From contig NZ_CP029289.2 in the NCBI RefSeq assembly GCF_003201835.2, positions 372,001-436,000 on the forward strand: a DNA stretch of 64,000 nt, given 5' to 3'. How positions within the stretch are numbered: the first letter of the stretch is position 1; every line of letters begins with the position of its first letter. Positions 43,077 through 49,921 of the stretch are shown here, piece after piece. A program made the translations under genes and the position numbers. The stretch comes from Acidianus brierleyi. GTDB lineage: Archaea > Thermoproteota > Thermoprotei_A > Sulfolobales > Sulfolobaceae. The notes under the pieces were generated by a model, which saw only the letters and a program-made list of their open reading frames with translations, had not been told where the DNA came from and made no database searches.

Positions 43077-43881
43077 TTTGGAATATTTGTAGATATATAT
43101 CCTCTAGACTTGGCGTTTTAACCTCGAATTTACCTTTAATTGACATTACTATATCCTTGACCTTGTCCCCTCCTACCTTGTATACTTTATTATTAGTATA
43201 ATCTATGACCTCATACCATTCCGTGAACTTAGCCTTTATCTCCAACGGAGTACCTGAAAATATAACTTTCTTGTTCAGAAAGTAAATCCTATTAGACAAC
43301 TTCTCTGCTTCATCTAAATAATGAGTAGTGAGAAGTATACTTTTACCATTCCTTTTCATATCGAGTAAAAGATCCCATATTTTCCTTCTTCCCTCAGGAT
43401 CTAATCCGGTAGTCGGCTCATCTAAAACTAGAAGTTGAGGGTTGTTAACTAGCGCCATTGCAAGCAGTAACTTTCTTTTCATTCCACCAGATAGATCCCT
43501 AGCTATTTTCATCTTCACATGCTCTAGGTCAAGCTTTCTGAGTAACTCTTCTATCCTTTCCTCTAAAGTTTTCTTATTAACCCCCTTTATTCTCCCTATG
43601 TAAAACAAATTATCATAAACTGTTAACTGAGTAAAAGGTCTGACTTCTTGGGGAAGTGTGCCTATTTTCTTCTTCACTTTTACGTCAGTAGGTCTCTTAT
43701 CTAAAATCCTTATTTCACCTTTATCAGGTTCAAGTTCTCCATAGATTTGTTTCAATAAGGTAGTTTTCCCTGCACCGTTAGGTCCAAGTATAGATACTAT
43801 TTCATTCTCTCTAACTGTCATGGATACTTCTTCATTAGCCACAATTTTACCATAGCTTTTCCAAACGTTGTTTATCTCAAT
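43069..43881 (-). CDS. ABC exporter ATPase (DrrA/NatA type), non-canonical start
   Basis: Walker A GPNGAGKTT, Q-loop PQEVRPF, signature LSGGMKRKL, Walker B LLVLDEPTTGLD and H-loop TTHYLDEAE are all present. The first ordinary start codon in frame is GTG 43842, but that would remove the conserved first strand and A-loop; the frame upstream reads IEINNVWKSYGKIVANEEVSM, a perfect ABC N-terminus. The TATA box at 43905-43912 predicts a leaderless start near 43882, exactly at an ATT (43879-43881, preceded by TTA). I therefore extend the gene to 43881 and regard ATT (or TTA) as the start; a recently lost ATG is the alternative. Confidence 0.8.
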   Translation of the reverse strand: MEINNVWKSYGKIVANEEVSMTVRENEIVSILGPNGAGKTTLLKQIYGELEPDKGEIRILDKRPTDVKVKKKIGTLPQEVRPFTQLTVYDNLFYIGRIKGVNKKTLEERIEELLRKLDLEHVKMKIARDLSGGMKRKLLLAMALVNNPQLLVLDEPTTGLDPEGRRKIWDLLLDMKRNGKSILLTTHYLDEAEKLSNRIYFLNKKVIFSGTPLEIKAKFTEWYEVIDYTNNKVYKVGGDKVKDIVMSIKGKFEVKTPSLEDIYLQIFQSE

Positions 43882-43904
43882 TAAATCCGTAGCTTTACAC
43901 CTAG

Positions 43905-43912
43905 ATTTAAAG
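43905..43912 (-). promoter_or_regulatory. TATA box of the ABC exporter operon
   Basis: Minus-strand CTTTAAAT, centred about 26 bp before position 43882. Confidence 0.5.
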
Positions 43913-43931
43913 TATGATTTTCAATTAGTTT

Positions 43932-43949
43932 AAACTATAGCTATAGTTT
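43932..43949. promoter_or_regulatory. Perfect 18-bp palindrome, putative operator
   Basis: AAACTATAGCTATAGTTT is a perfect inverted repeat about 20 bp upstream of the ABC exporter TATA box. It shares its core with the motif before the 41417 operon, which encodes the likely regulator. Confidence 0.55.
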
Positions 43950-44023
43950 ACTGTTTTAAACTTCAAACCATATATAATGTTAAAAATCTTAAAAATGGCA
44001 TATCAATTAGAGGACGCAAAAAG

Positions 44024-44415
44024 ATGATAGGTTTTAGTTTATATTCTATTAGAAAATTTGAAAGATATGAATTTCCTACAAATAGAAGATATTCAGATTT
44101 TACAGACTTTTATATAAATGGCAATTGTGGTTGCTCTACTGAACCTATGAGTGCCGCTACTTTTCCAGTGATGGTAGCTAGACATGCAAATATTTGTACA
44201 TAGAGGAGGATACTGAGATGTCTTATAATGATTTTTTCCATTTAATCATTTACATCTATATACCAATACAACTACGTTAATTATAGATCTATTATCAATA
44301 TTAAGCAATTATATATCATCTTTGCAAAATATTTACAAATTAACTCTTGAACACCTATTATCTGGTATCCCCAATTTAATTTTAACAAGTATAAAAAATG
44401 ATGAAGACAATTTAT
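44024..44415 (+). pseudogene. Broken gene, 5' part, interrupted by IS copy 2
   Basis: From ATG 44024 a frame runs 59 codons (ends VMVARHANICT then TAG at 44201). The coding sense continues in other frames: YIEEDTEMSYNDFFHLIIYIY, then NTTTLIIDLLSILSNYISSLQ up to the element at 44416. Removing the element joins this last frame seamlessly to 46138-46505. The joined protein, ending with LFGYGEYLLNYIVRDVF, faintly resembles hydantoinase-A/MfnF-like proteins; this is a weak guess. Two frameshifts show the gene was decaying independently of the insertion. Confidence 0.6.
44411..44415 (+). other. Target-adjacent motif TTTAT at the left end of IS copy 2
   Basis: TTTAT directly precedes the first element base at 44416. 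The other two copies also begin right after TTTAT although their outer flanks differ. Confidence 0.7.
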
Positions 44416-44445
44416 CTTAACAAGGGGTTCAAAGGGGGCGGAAGA

Positions 44446-44465
44446 CTCCATCCGTAAGGGTGGAG
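44446..44465 (+). other. Left-end hairpin of IS copy 2
   Basis: CTCCATCC-GTAA-GGGTGGAG: an 8-bp stem (one G-T pair) with a GTAA loop, 30 bp inside the left end. It resembles the right-end hairpin (GTTA loop), as expected for Y1-transposase recognition sites. Confidence 0.6.
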
Positions 44466-44885
44466 ATGGATAGGCTCCACATGCTTTGCCTCTAACATGG
44501 CTAGGCGATAGCTTGAAGAGCCGAGGAAACCACTCGATAGAGGTTAACTTTAGGATCTTCACTTTGTATGTGTAATACTCTTTTTCTAATTCTTGAATTT
44601 TTCTATAATACGCGTTGTATTGTTAATTTTGTTAGGAGATAGTGCGAACTAACTATGAGAACGTCCCCTTAAATTTTTGCACGCTCCTACTCGGGATGTT
44701 GTCCCACATGTTAGATCGCGGGGACGTATAGCCAGCCTATCCAACGGGGTTTTATCCCCATGCCCACTTTCGGCTTATGTTATTTTCTTGTTCTCTTTAT
44801 AAAAGTTTTACTCTTGTAAGGCTTGTCTTCTTGTTTAGGAGTGTTGTTCGTGAAAATCGCCGTAGGAGCCCCCTTTGTAGTTACA

Positions 44886-44892
44886 TTTAAAT
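44886..44892 (+). promoter_or_regulatory. TATA box of tnpB
   Basis: TTTAAAT is centred 28 bp before ATG 44917; the mRNA should be leaderless. Confidence 0.5.
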
Positions 44893-44916
44893 GCGTATTT
44901 TTCAAATATTCTATTA

Positions 44917-46122
44917 ATGTCTGACGTAGGGTTACGCTTCAGAGCGTACACTAACGAACAAACATTGAGGGCGTTAAAAGCCCAGTTGAGGTTAGCGTCA
45001 GAAGTATACAACACCCTACGTTGGGCAGACATCTATTTTCATGAAAGAGATGGAAAAGGACTCACTAAGACGGAGTTGAGGCAACTAGCTCTCGATCTGA
45101 GAAAACAGGATGAACAGTATCAACAAATCTATTCCCAAACACTGCAGCAGATTGCAGACAGATTCTACGACGCTAGACAGAGGTTCTTCGATGGGTTAGC
45201 ACGTTTCCCAAAGGAAAAGAAAGCACACAAGTGGTACTCCCTCGTCTACCCTCAATCAGGTTGGAAAGTCCTGAAGGTGAGAGAAATAAGGACGAAGAGC
45301 AAGAAGAACAAGAAGAAGGTAATAACGCTTCAGCTGTCAAACCTAGGGATCTTCAACGTCGTTGTCCATAGGGACTTCCCGCTAGACAAGGTAAAGAGGG
45401 TCATAGTGAAGTTAACACCGTCAGGGAGAGTGTACATTACTTTCGTTGTGGATCAAGAGTATCCTCAACTCCCAAAGACAAACAAAGTTGTTGCTGTGGA
45501 TGTTGGCGTAGAGAAACTTCTCACTACCTCTGACGGGGAATATGTCCCCAACCAGAGACCTTACGAGAAGGCACTCAATAAGATGAAGAGGCTTCATAAA
45601 GCTCTCTCACGGAAGAAGTTCTTGTCACGCAACTGGTTTAAGGCAAAGATTCGTCTAGCGAGGGCTCACGAACACTTGAAGAACCTTAGGAAGGACATGT
45701 ACATGAAACTTGGTAAGTATTTTGCTGAGCATTATGATGTTCTCGTAATGGAGGATATTCATGTTAAGCAACTTGTTGGTAAGTCTCTCAGAAGGCTGAG
45801 GATGAGGTTACACGATGTTGCTATTCATGAGCTTAGGAGTATCATGGAGTATCAACTTGGGAAGTATGGTAAGAAACTCACTCTAGTGGATCCTGCTTTT
45901 ACTTCAATGACTTGTGCTAGGTGCGGGCATGTTAAGAAAGATTTGACGTTGGCTGATCGTGTGTTTGTCTGTCCCAAGTGCGGTTGGGTCGCTGATCGTG
46001 ATTATAATGCTTCTCTTAATATTCTGAGGAGATCGGGGTCGGAACGACCCTTAGTGCCTGTGGAGCTGAGACCTCTACCTTTGGCAAGCCTCGGCTTTGA
46101 AGCAGGAAGCCCCGTCCGTTAG
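44917..46122 (+). CDS. tnpB: TnpB, RNA-guided nuclease of an IS605-family element
   Basis: A 401-residue TnpB with an intact RuvC active site: Asp195 (VVAVDVGVEKL), Glu279 (VLVMEDIHVKQ) and Asp362 (DRDYNAS), nearly the same positions as D191/E278/D361 of ISDra2 TnpB. Zinc finger Cys333, Cys336, Cys352 and Cys355 between RuvC-II and III. The N-terminal basic helical/wedge region (LRFRAYTNEQTLRALKAQLRLASEVYN) is complete. TnpB cuts DNA next to a target-adjacent motif under guidance of a right-end RNA and keeps the element in the population. The stop TAG lies inside the loop of the right-end hairpin. Confidence 0.93.
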   Translation: MSDVGLRFRAYTNEQTLRALKAQLRLASEVYNTLRWADIYFHERDGKGLTKTELRQLALDLRKQDEQYQQIYSQTLQQIADRFYDARQRFFDGLARFPKEKKAHKWYSLVYPQSGWKVLKVREIRTKSKKNKKKVITLQLSNLGIFNVVVHRDFPLDKVKRVIVKLTPSGRVYITFVVDQEYPQLPKTNKVVAVDVGVEKLLTTSDGEYVPNQRPYEKALNKMKRLHKALSRKKFLSRNWFKAKIRLARAHEHLKNLRKDMYMKLGKYFAEHYDVLVMEDIHVKQLVGKSLRRLRMRLHDVAIHELRSIMEYQLGKYGKKLTLVDPAFTSMTCARCGHVKKDLTLADRVFVCPKCGWVADRDYNASLNILRRSGSERPLVPVELRPLPLASLGFEAGSPVR

Positions 46123-46153
46123 GGCGGGGTAGTTCACTGCATAGTGAGATATA
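46005..46153 (+). ncRNA. Predicted right-end (omega/re) RNA of copy 2
   Basis: By analogy with studied TnpB systems, the guide RNA scaffold comes from the 3' end of tnpB and the right end, ending at 46137 with the hairpin stem 46110-46117/46122-46129; the guide is the following 16 or so host bases (TGCATAGTGAGATATA). The last 105-110 bp of this region are kept in copies 1 and 2 and largely in copy 3. The 5' limit is a guess. Confidence 0.55.
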
Positions 46154-46505
46154 TGATGATACATACCTAGATAAGGCTGCTATTGATAAATGGAATATTC
46201 TAATAATAATTTACAATTTATTTGAGACAATAAGGTATTTCTTACTTATTAATATAATTAATTCTTTACTCTCTGTTAATCATAAAGATCTACCAAAAAT
46301 AATGTTGTTCGGTTATGGTGAATATTTACTTAACTATATAGTGAGAGACGTTTTCGCACAAAAAATTAAAACTTCTGAAATAAGTAATAGATATATATCG
46401 ATCTACGCAAGTAGCCTAGGTCCAATACTTGACTATATTAAGGTCAATTCTAATGGACTTATGGATCTAACAAAAATAAGAATATACGCTGACAACAAAC
46501 TATAA
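46138..46505 (+). pseudogene. Broken gene, 3' part, interrupted by IS copy 2
   Basis: An open frame from the element border to TAA at 46503-46505. Joining GAC AAT TTA T (left) to TG CAT AGT (right) gives an uninterrupted frame, NDEDNLLHSEIYDDTYLDK, across the empty site. The 3' part contains NLFETIRYFLLINIINSLL and LFGYGEYLLNYIVRDVF and ends IRIYADNKL. The ATG at 46302 is an internal Met. Family uncertain; see the 5' part. Confidence 0.65.
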
Positions 46506-46656
46506 TTTCTTCTTCCTTTTACAGAATGGTTATTATCTTGTTTCCTGTCATTTCTAAGACTTTCCTTCTTTGCTCTTTTTAATATATTTTCCACTTGTAA
46601 TACTTTTCTATTCGTTACATTATAATACATTAATTCTTAGTGAAAGAGACTATAAC

Positions 46657-47187
46657 TTACCTGCTTAAAACTAAGCCTTGATGATATGGCCCTACATAAA
46701 ATTCCTTTTCTATTTTAAAATTTTTAAAAATATTAAGGTAATCTTCTTTGCTCATTCTAATACTCAAAGGAGGGCCGAAAGAAGTATTTTCCTTTTTCCA
46801 GTCTATTATAATAACTTTTCCTGTTGGTTTGAGTATTCTTAATACTTCTTCATAAACTTTCTCCTTATTTTTCATATCATGGAAAGAATTGGCAAAAATT
46901 ACCTTATCTATAGAACTAGAAGGTATTGACGTGTGTGAAGAGTCCTCTATAAGAAATATAACATTATCTGAATTTACAATTCTTTTTGCTTCATTTATAA
47001 ATTCTTCATTTTTATCTACACAATATATCTTATTTCTAGTAAGTTTAACTAGAAATTGGCAATAATATCCAGGTCCACAGCCTAAATCCGCTATAGTATC
47101 GTTTATATTAATTAAGTTAGGGAGAAACTTTTCAGGATCTTCAAACTTCTTTCTTAAAGGGCTAAGAAGAAAACTGTGATTATGCAT
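46657..47187 (-). CDS. SAM-dependent methyltransferase, class I
   Basis: A 176-residue protein with motif I ADLGCGPGYYCQFLV, acidic residue at the end of strand 2 (YCVDKNEEF), motif DKVIFANSFHDMKNKEKVYEEVLRILKPTGKVIIIDW (motifs II-III, UbiE/type 11 pattern). The length is short and there is no substrate domain of note. Substrate unknown (small molecule or quinone-like). Stand-alone gene. The 219 bp upstream (47188-47406) show nothing. Confidence 0.83.
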   Translation of the reverse strand: MHNHSFLLSPLRKKFEDPEKFLPNLININDTIADLGCGPGYYCQFLVKLTRNKIYCVDKNEEFINEAKRIVNSDNVIFLIEDSSHTSIPSSSIDKVIFANSFHDMKNKEKVYEEVLRILKPTGKVIIIDWKKENTSFGPPLSIRMSKEDYLNIFKNFKIEKEFYVGPYHQGLVLSR

Positions 47188-47406
47188 AAATATATTTAGT
47201 ATAGAAGTTTAAATGTTTATTGTAAGTTTAGAAAACAACTCATTATAATATTATTTTATGTTAATTTATCTTCATTAGAATTAATTACTGTAAAGTTTCT
47301 ATATATTATTCTAGACATAACTTAGTGATATCTTATTCTTATTTTTATAACTTATAGTTTTATTAATTACTAATGCTAATTAATTTATTTTGATTCACTC
47401 TGATTT

Positions 47407-48195
47407 CTAGGTTATTGTGTAACCTGTTAGAAATCCTTTTATTATATTATCAGATAATTTATCAATTTGATTTGGAATATCTAACTCATTTAACGTTCCA
47501 GAAAATCCAAATAATTTCTCTATAAATGGTATGATTATACCTATTCCAAGTTTTTTTCTTTGTAATATTTTCTCTACTTCTATTCTAATATCTTCTAGAT
47601 CTTTTGGATATGGTGGTACCATGTTTACAGTTAATCCTAGGGGTTTTCCAATATTAGTCGATTTCTCTATTTTTTCTATATAATTTTCTGTATTTTTCAA
47701 TGTAGTAGCAGAATGATCAGAAACATATATTCTATAGGACTCTATATTAGGTAAGATTCTATAGAATACTTCTCTCTCATGGAATACTATATCGTTATTA
47801 TAATTTACCATAGCGAAATTATCTACGATATAGAAATCGTATTTATTAGTATGCAGAATATTCGAGTATATCTCTTCAAATTTTTTCTTTGCTTCCCTAT
47901 TTCTAGTAAGTATATATGAGTCGTTAAAAACTCTTGACGGATCTCCGTAAAATTTTATAACATCCAAATATCCATTTTCTATTTTTACACTTTTAAAAAA
48001 ATTTGCCGAAATATTATCTATTATTGAATTTATCAAACCTTTATCTTTTATTCCTATAACATTAGAACTCCAACCTAATGGATCCCTATCGATTATTAGG
48101 ACTTTCTTCCCTTTTCTTGCTAGTGTCTTTCCTAAGGTTAAGCATATAGTAGATTTCCCTATTCCTCCCTTCACTCCGTATACGGTAATTCTCAT
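47407..48195 (-). CDS. ParA/MinD-type deviant Walker ATPase
   Basis: A 262-residue SIMIBI ATPase with the deviant Walker A KGGIGKST (9-16), YDFYIVDNFAMVNYN (Walker B) and the A'-like region VLIIDRDPLGWSS. Family members position chromosomes, plasmids or surface machinery. No ParB-like partner is seen next to it, which differs from plasmid partition cassettes; the divergent neighbour is an M61 peptidase. Role unknown. Confidence 0.8.
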   Translation of the reverse strand: MRITVYGVKGGIGKSTICLTLGKTLARKGKKVLIIDRDPLGWSSNVIGIKDKGLINSIIDNISANFFKSVKIENGYLDVIKFYGDPSRVFNDSYILTRNREAKKKFEEIYSNILHTNKYDFYIVDNFAMVNYNNDIVFHEREVFYRILPNIESYRIYVSDHSATTLKNTENYIEKIEKSTNIGKPLGLTVNMVPPYPKDLEDIRIEVEKILQRKKLGIGIIIPFIEKLFGFSGTLNELDIPNQIDKLSDNIIKGFLTGYTIT

Positions 48196-48346
48196 AAGTT
48201 CAATATAAATATCTATAAAGATAAAAGTTTTTTTGTTAAAGCTTTCTTACACCGCTAGTATCTATAAAAATGTTAGTTTTAAACTACATTTATTTTTCAA
48301 AAGTTTCCAAAGGAAAATCTTAAAACTCATTGAATAATCTATTTTC

Positions 48347-49828
48347 ATGCTTTTTAATGTTATACCAAGAAGCAGATACCTAGATATATTAGCTGAAGGG
48401 CAAGAAGGTATAGTAACATTTCCAACTTATATACCTGGCTCTTATGTAATAAGAGAGTTAGAACGAAATATAATAGAAATTGAAGGAGTTAGAATGTCTA
48501 AAAATAAATTTTATGTTAAAAGTAAATTTAAATATAGAATATACACTTTAAGTAAAGATCAGAGAGAAGCTATATCTACAAGAGATTATTTATTTATTAA
48601 TCCAGCTTCAGTATTTCCTTTTCAAGATATTAATGAGAAATATTGCGTTCAAATAGAAACTTCATGGAATATAATAACTCCGCTAAAAAAAGAGGGTAAT
48701 TTTTATTGTGGTGAAAATTATCATGAGTTTGCAGATTCACCTATAGAAGCTTCTCCTTTTCTGAAAGAAATAAAAATAGACGATCTTCATTCAATATCTA
48801 CAATTGATGAGATAGATATTTCGGCCATTAGAAAAATAGTTGAAGAAGCCGACAAGATAATTAAACCCAAAGAAAAATACATTTTCTTCTTTAGAAGATC
48901 TGATAAAAACTACGGAGGTATTGAGCACAAAAATTCGTCTGCAATTGTGGTTTCTTGGGAAAGAAAAGATTTATCAGAACTATTTGCTCATGAGTATTTT
49001 CACAGACTTAATGTAAAAACATTAATACCTAAAGATCTTGTTCACAATTACGAGAGAGAGATTTACACTGATTTATTATGGTTTGCAGAAGGATTTACTG
49101 ACTATATGGCTCTTCTCATTTCATTAAGGGCCGGTTTAGATACTCCAGAAGAGGCACTGAGGGGTATTCTTTCTTCTTTATATAAATTAACATTTCCAGG
49201 TGCAAAAATAATGAGCTTAGCCGAATCTTCATATACTACCTGGATAAAATACTATAGGCAAGATGAAAATTTTCTTAATTCATCAATATCTTATTATAAC
49301 GGAGGATTATCATTAGCATTTTATGTTGACATAAAGTTGACAAAAAATGGAAAAAGAATAGATGAAATATTTAAAAGACTACCAAACAGATATTCATTTT
49401 CCGATATACAAGGCGTATTAGATAAATTAGGATTTTATGAATCAGATCTAGTATATTCTCCTGCACGTAAGATATTAGACTCAATAAAGGAAGAAATATC
49501 CTTAGAATTTATGGACAAGGATAAACCTTACTATGGAATAATGCTCGATAATAATAAAATCCGTTTTGTAGAAGATAATTCTCCCGCAGACAACGCAGGA
49601 TTACTTCCAGACGATCAAATAGTTGCCGTAAACGGAATAAATAAGCCTTTAGAAGTTAAAGACGAAGTAAATCTAACTGTTTTGAGAGAAGGAAGACTTA
49701 AAGACGTTAAGATTTCCTCTGGGAGAAATCCTGGACACGCTTTAAGAGCTAAAATAGATGGTAAGATTGCAGAAACTATTTTTGGTAAAAATGAAGTAAA
49801 AGCAGAATATACTTCAAGTATTCTTTAG
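48347..49828 (+). CDS. M61 family (glycyl aminopeptidase-type) metallopeptidase with PDZ domain
   Basis: A 493-residue protein. An N-terminal beta domain (1-150), a gluzincin catalytic domain with GGIEH (190-194), zinc motif HEYFH (His215, Glu216, His219) and third ligand Glu248 in FAEGFTDYMALL, and a C-terminal PDZ domain (about 410-465, YYGIMLDNNKIRFVEDNSPA). No signal peptide, so cytoplasmic. M61 enzymes remove N-terminal glycine or alanine. TATA-like TCTTAAAAC lies about 24 bp before the ATG. Confidence 0.87.
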   Translation: MLFNVIPRSRYLDILAEGQEGIVTFPTYIPGSYVIRELERNIIEIEGVRMSKNKFYVKSKFKYRIYTLSKDQREAISTRDYLFINPASVFPFQDINEKYCVQIETSWNIITPLKKEGNFYCGENYHEFADSPIEASPFLKEIKIDDLHSISTIDEIDISAIRKIVEEADKIIKPKEKYIFFFRRSDKNYGGIEHKNSSAIVVSWERKDLSELFAHEYFHRLNVKTLIPKDLVHNYEREIYTDLLWFAEGFTDYMALLISLRAGLDTPEEALRGILSSLYKLTFPGAKIMSLAESSYTTWIKYYRQDENFLNSSISYYNGGLSLAFYVDIKLTKNGKRIDEIFKRLPNRYSFSDIQGVLDKLGFYESDLVYSPARKILDSIKEEISLEFMDKDKPYYGIMLDNNKIRFVEDNSPADNAGLLPDDQIVAVNGINKPLEVKDEVNLTVLREGRLKDVKISSGRNPGHALRAKIDGKIAETIFGKNEVKAEYTSSIL

Positions 49829-49868
49829 GTCTTTCTATAACGCATTAAGGATATTATTTTATATACTA

Positions 49869-49880
49869 CTTTTTATATAT
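49869..49880 (+). promoter_or_regulatory. TATA region of the NRAMP gene
   Basis: CTTTTTATATAT centred near 49874 predicts a start of transcription near 49899. That is downstream of the ATGs at 49881 and 49890 and upstream of ATG 49911. Confidence 0.55.
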
Positions 49881-49884
49881 ATGT

Positions 49885-49921
49885 TTACGATGAGGCGTAA
49901 TTGGTTTACGATGCATCGTAA
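49885..49921. promoter_or_regulatory. Tandem palindromic operators at the NRAMP start
   Basis: TTACGATGAGGCGTAA (49885-49900, imperfect) and TTACGATGCATCGTAA (49906-49921, perfect) are two 16-bp inverted repeats whose centres are 21 bp apart, i.e. two helical turns. They cover the predicted transcription start and the ATG at 49911. Position and symmetry suit a metal-sensing repressor of the DtxR/MntR type (inference; sequence differs from the bacterial boxes). Confidence 0.65.

Larger units (their letters stand above)
44416..44919. repeat. Inverted repeat arm B (about 500 bp)
   Basis: Counterpart of 40788-41291 in opposite orientation. It is the non-coding left part of IS copy 2, including the tnpB promoter and start codon. 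Confidence 0.85.
44416..46137 (+). mobile_element. IS605/IS1341-type element, copy 2 (full, tnpB only)
   Basis: A 1722-bp element: left end with hairpin, about 480 bp of non-coding DNA, tnpB (44917-46122) and a right-end hairpin finishing AGTTCAC at 46137. No tnpA (Y1 transposase) is present, which assigns it to the tnpB-only IS1341 group. No target duplication is seen, as expected for single-strand IS605 chemistry. It is markedly GC-richer than the host sequence. Confidence 0.9.

Noticed and set aside
44281..44562. 93-residue minus-strand frame over the left end of IS copy 2
   Set aside because: It crosses the element border, is not preserved in full in copy 1 and is antisense to the left-end hairpin. 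Treated as chance.
40565..46137. Composite transposon formed by copies 1 and 2
   Set aside because: The copies are inverted, each has its own TTTAT left border and its own unrelated flanks, and IS605-type single-strand transposition would need same-strand ends. Two independent insertions explain the data.
46302..46505. Independent 67-residue gene from ATG 46302
   Set aside because: The frame is open upstream to the element border and joins the 5' part when the element is removed, so it is a gene fragment.
49881..49910. NRAMP start at ATG 49881 or 49890
   Set aside because: The TATA box sits almost on these codons and the tandem palindromes cover them; ATG 49911 is the first start after the predicted transcription start.
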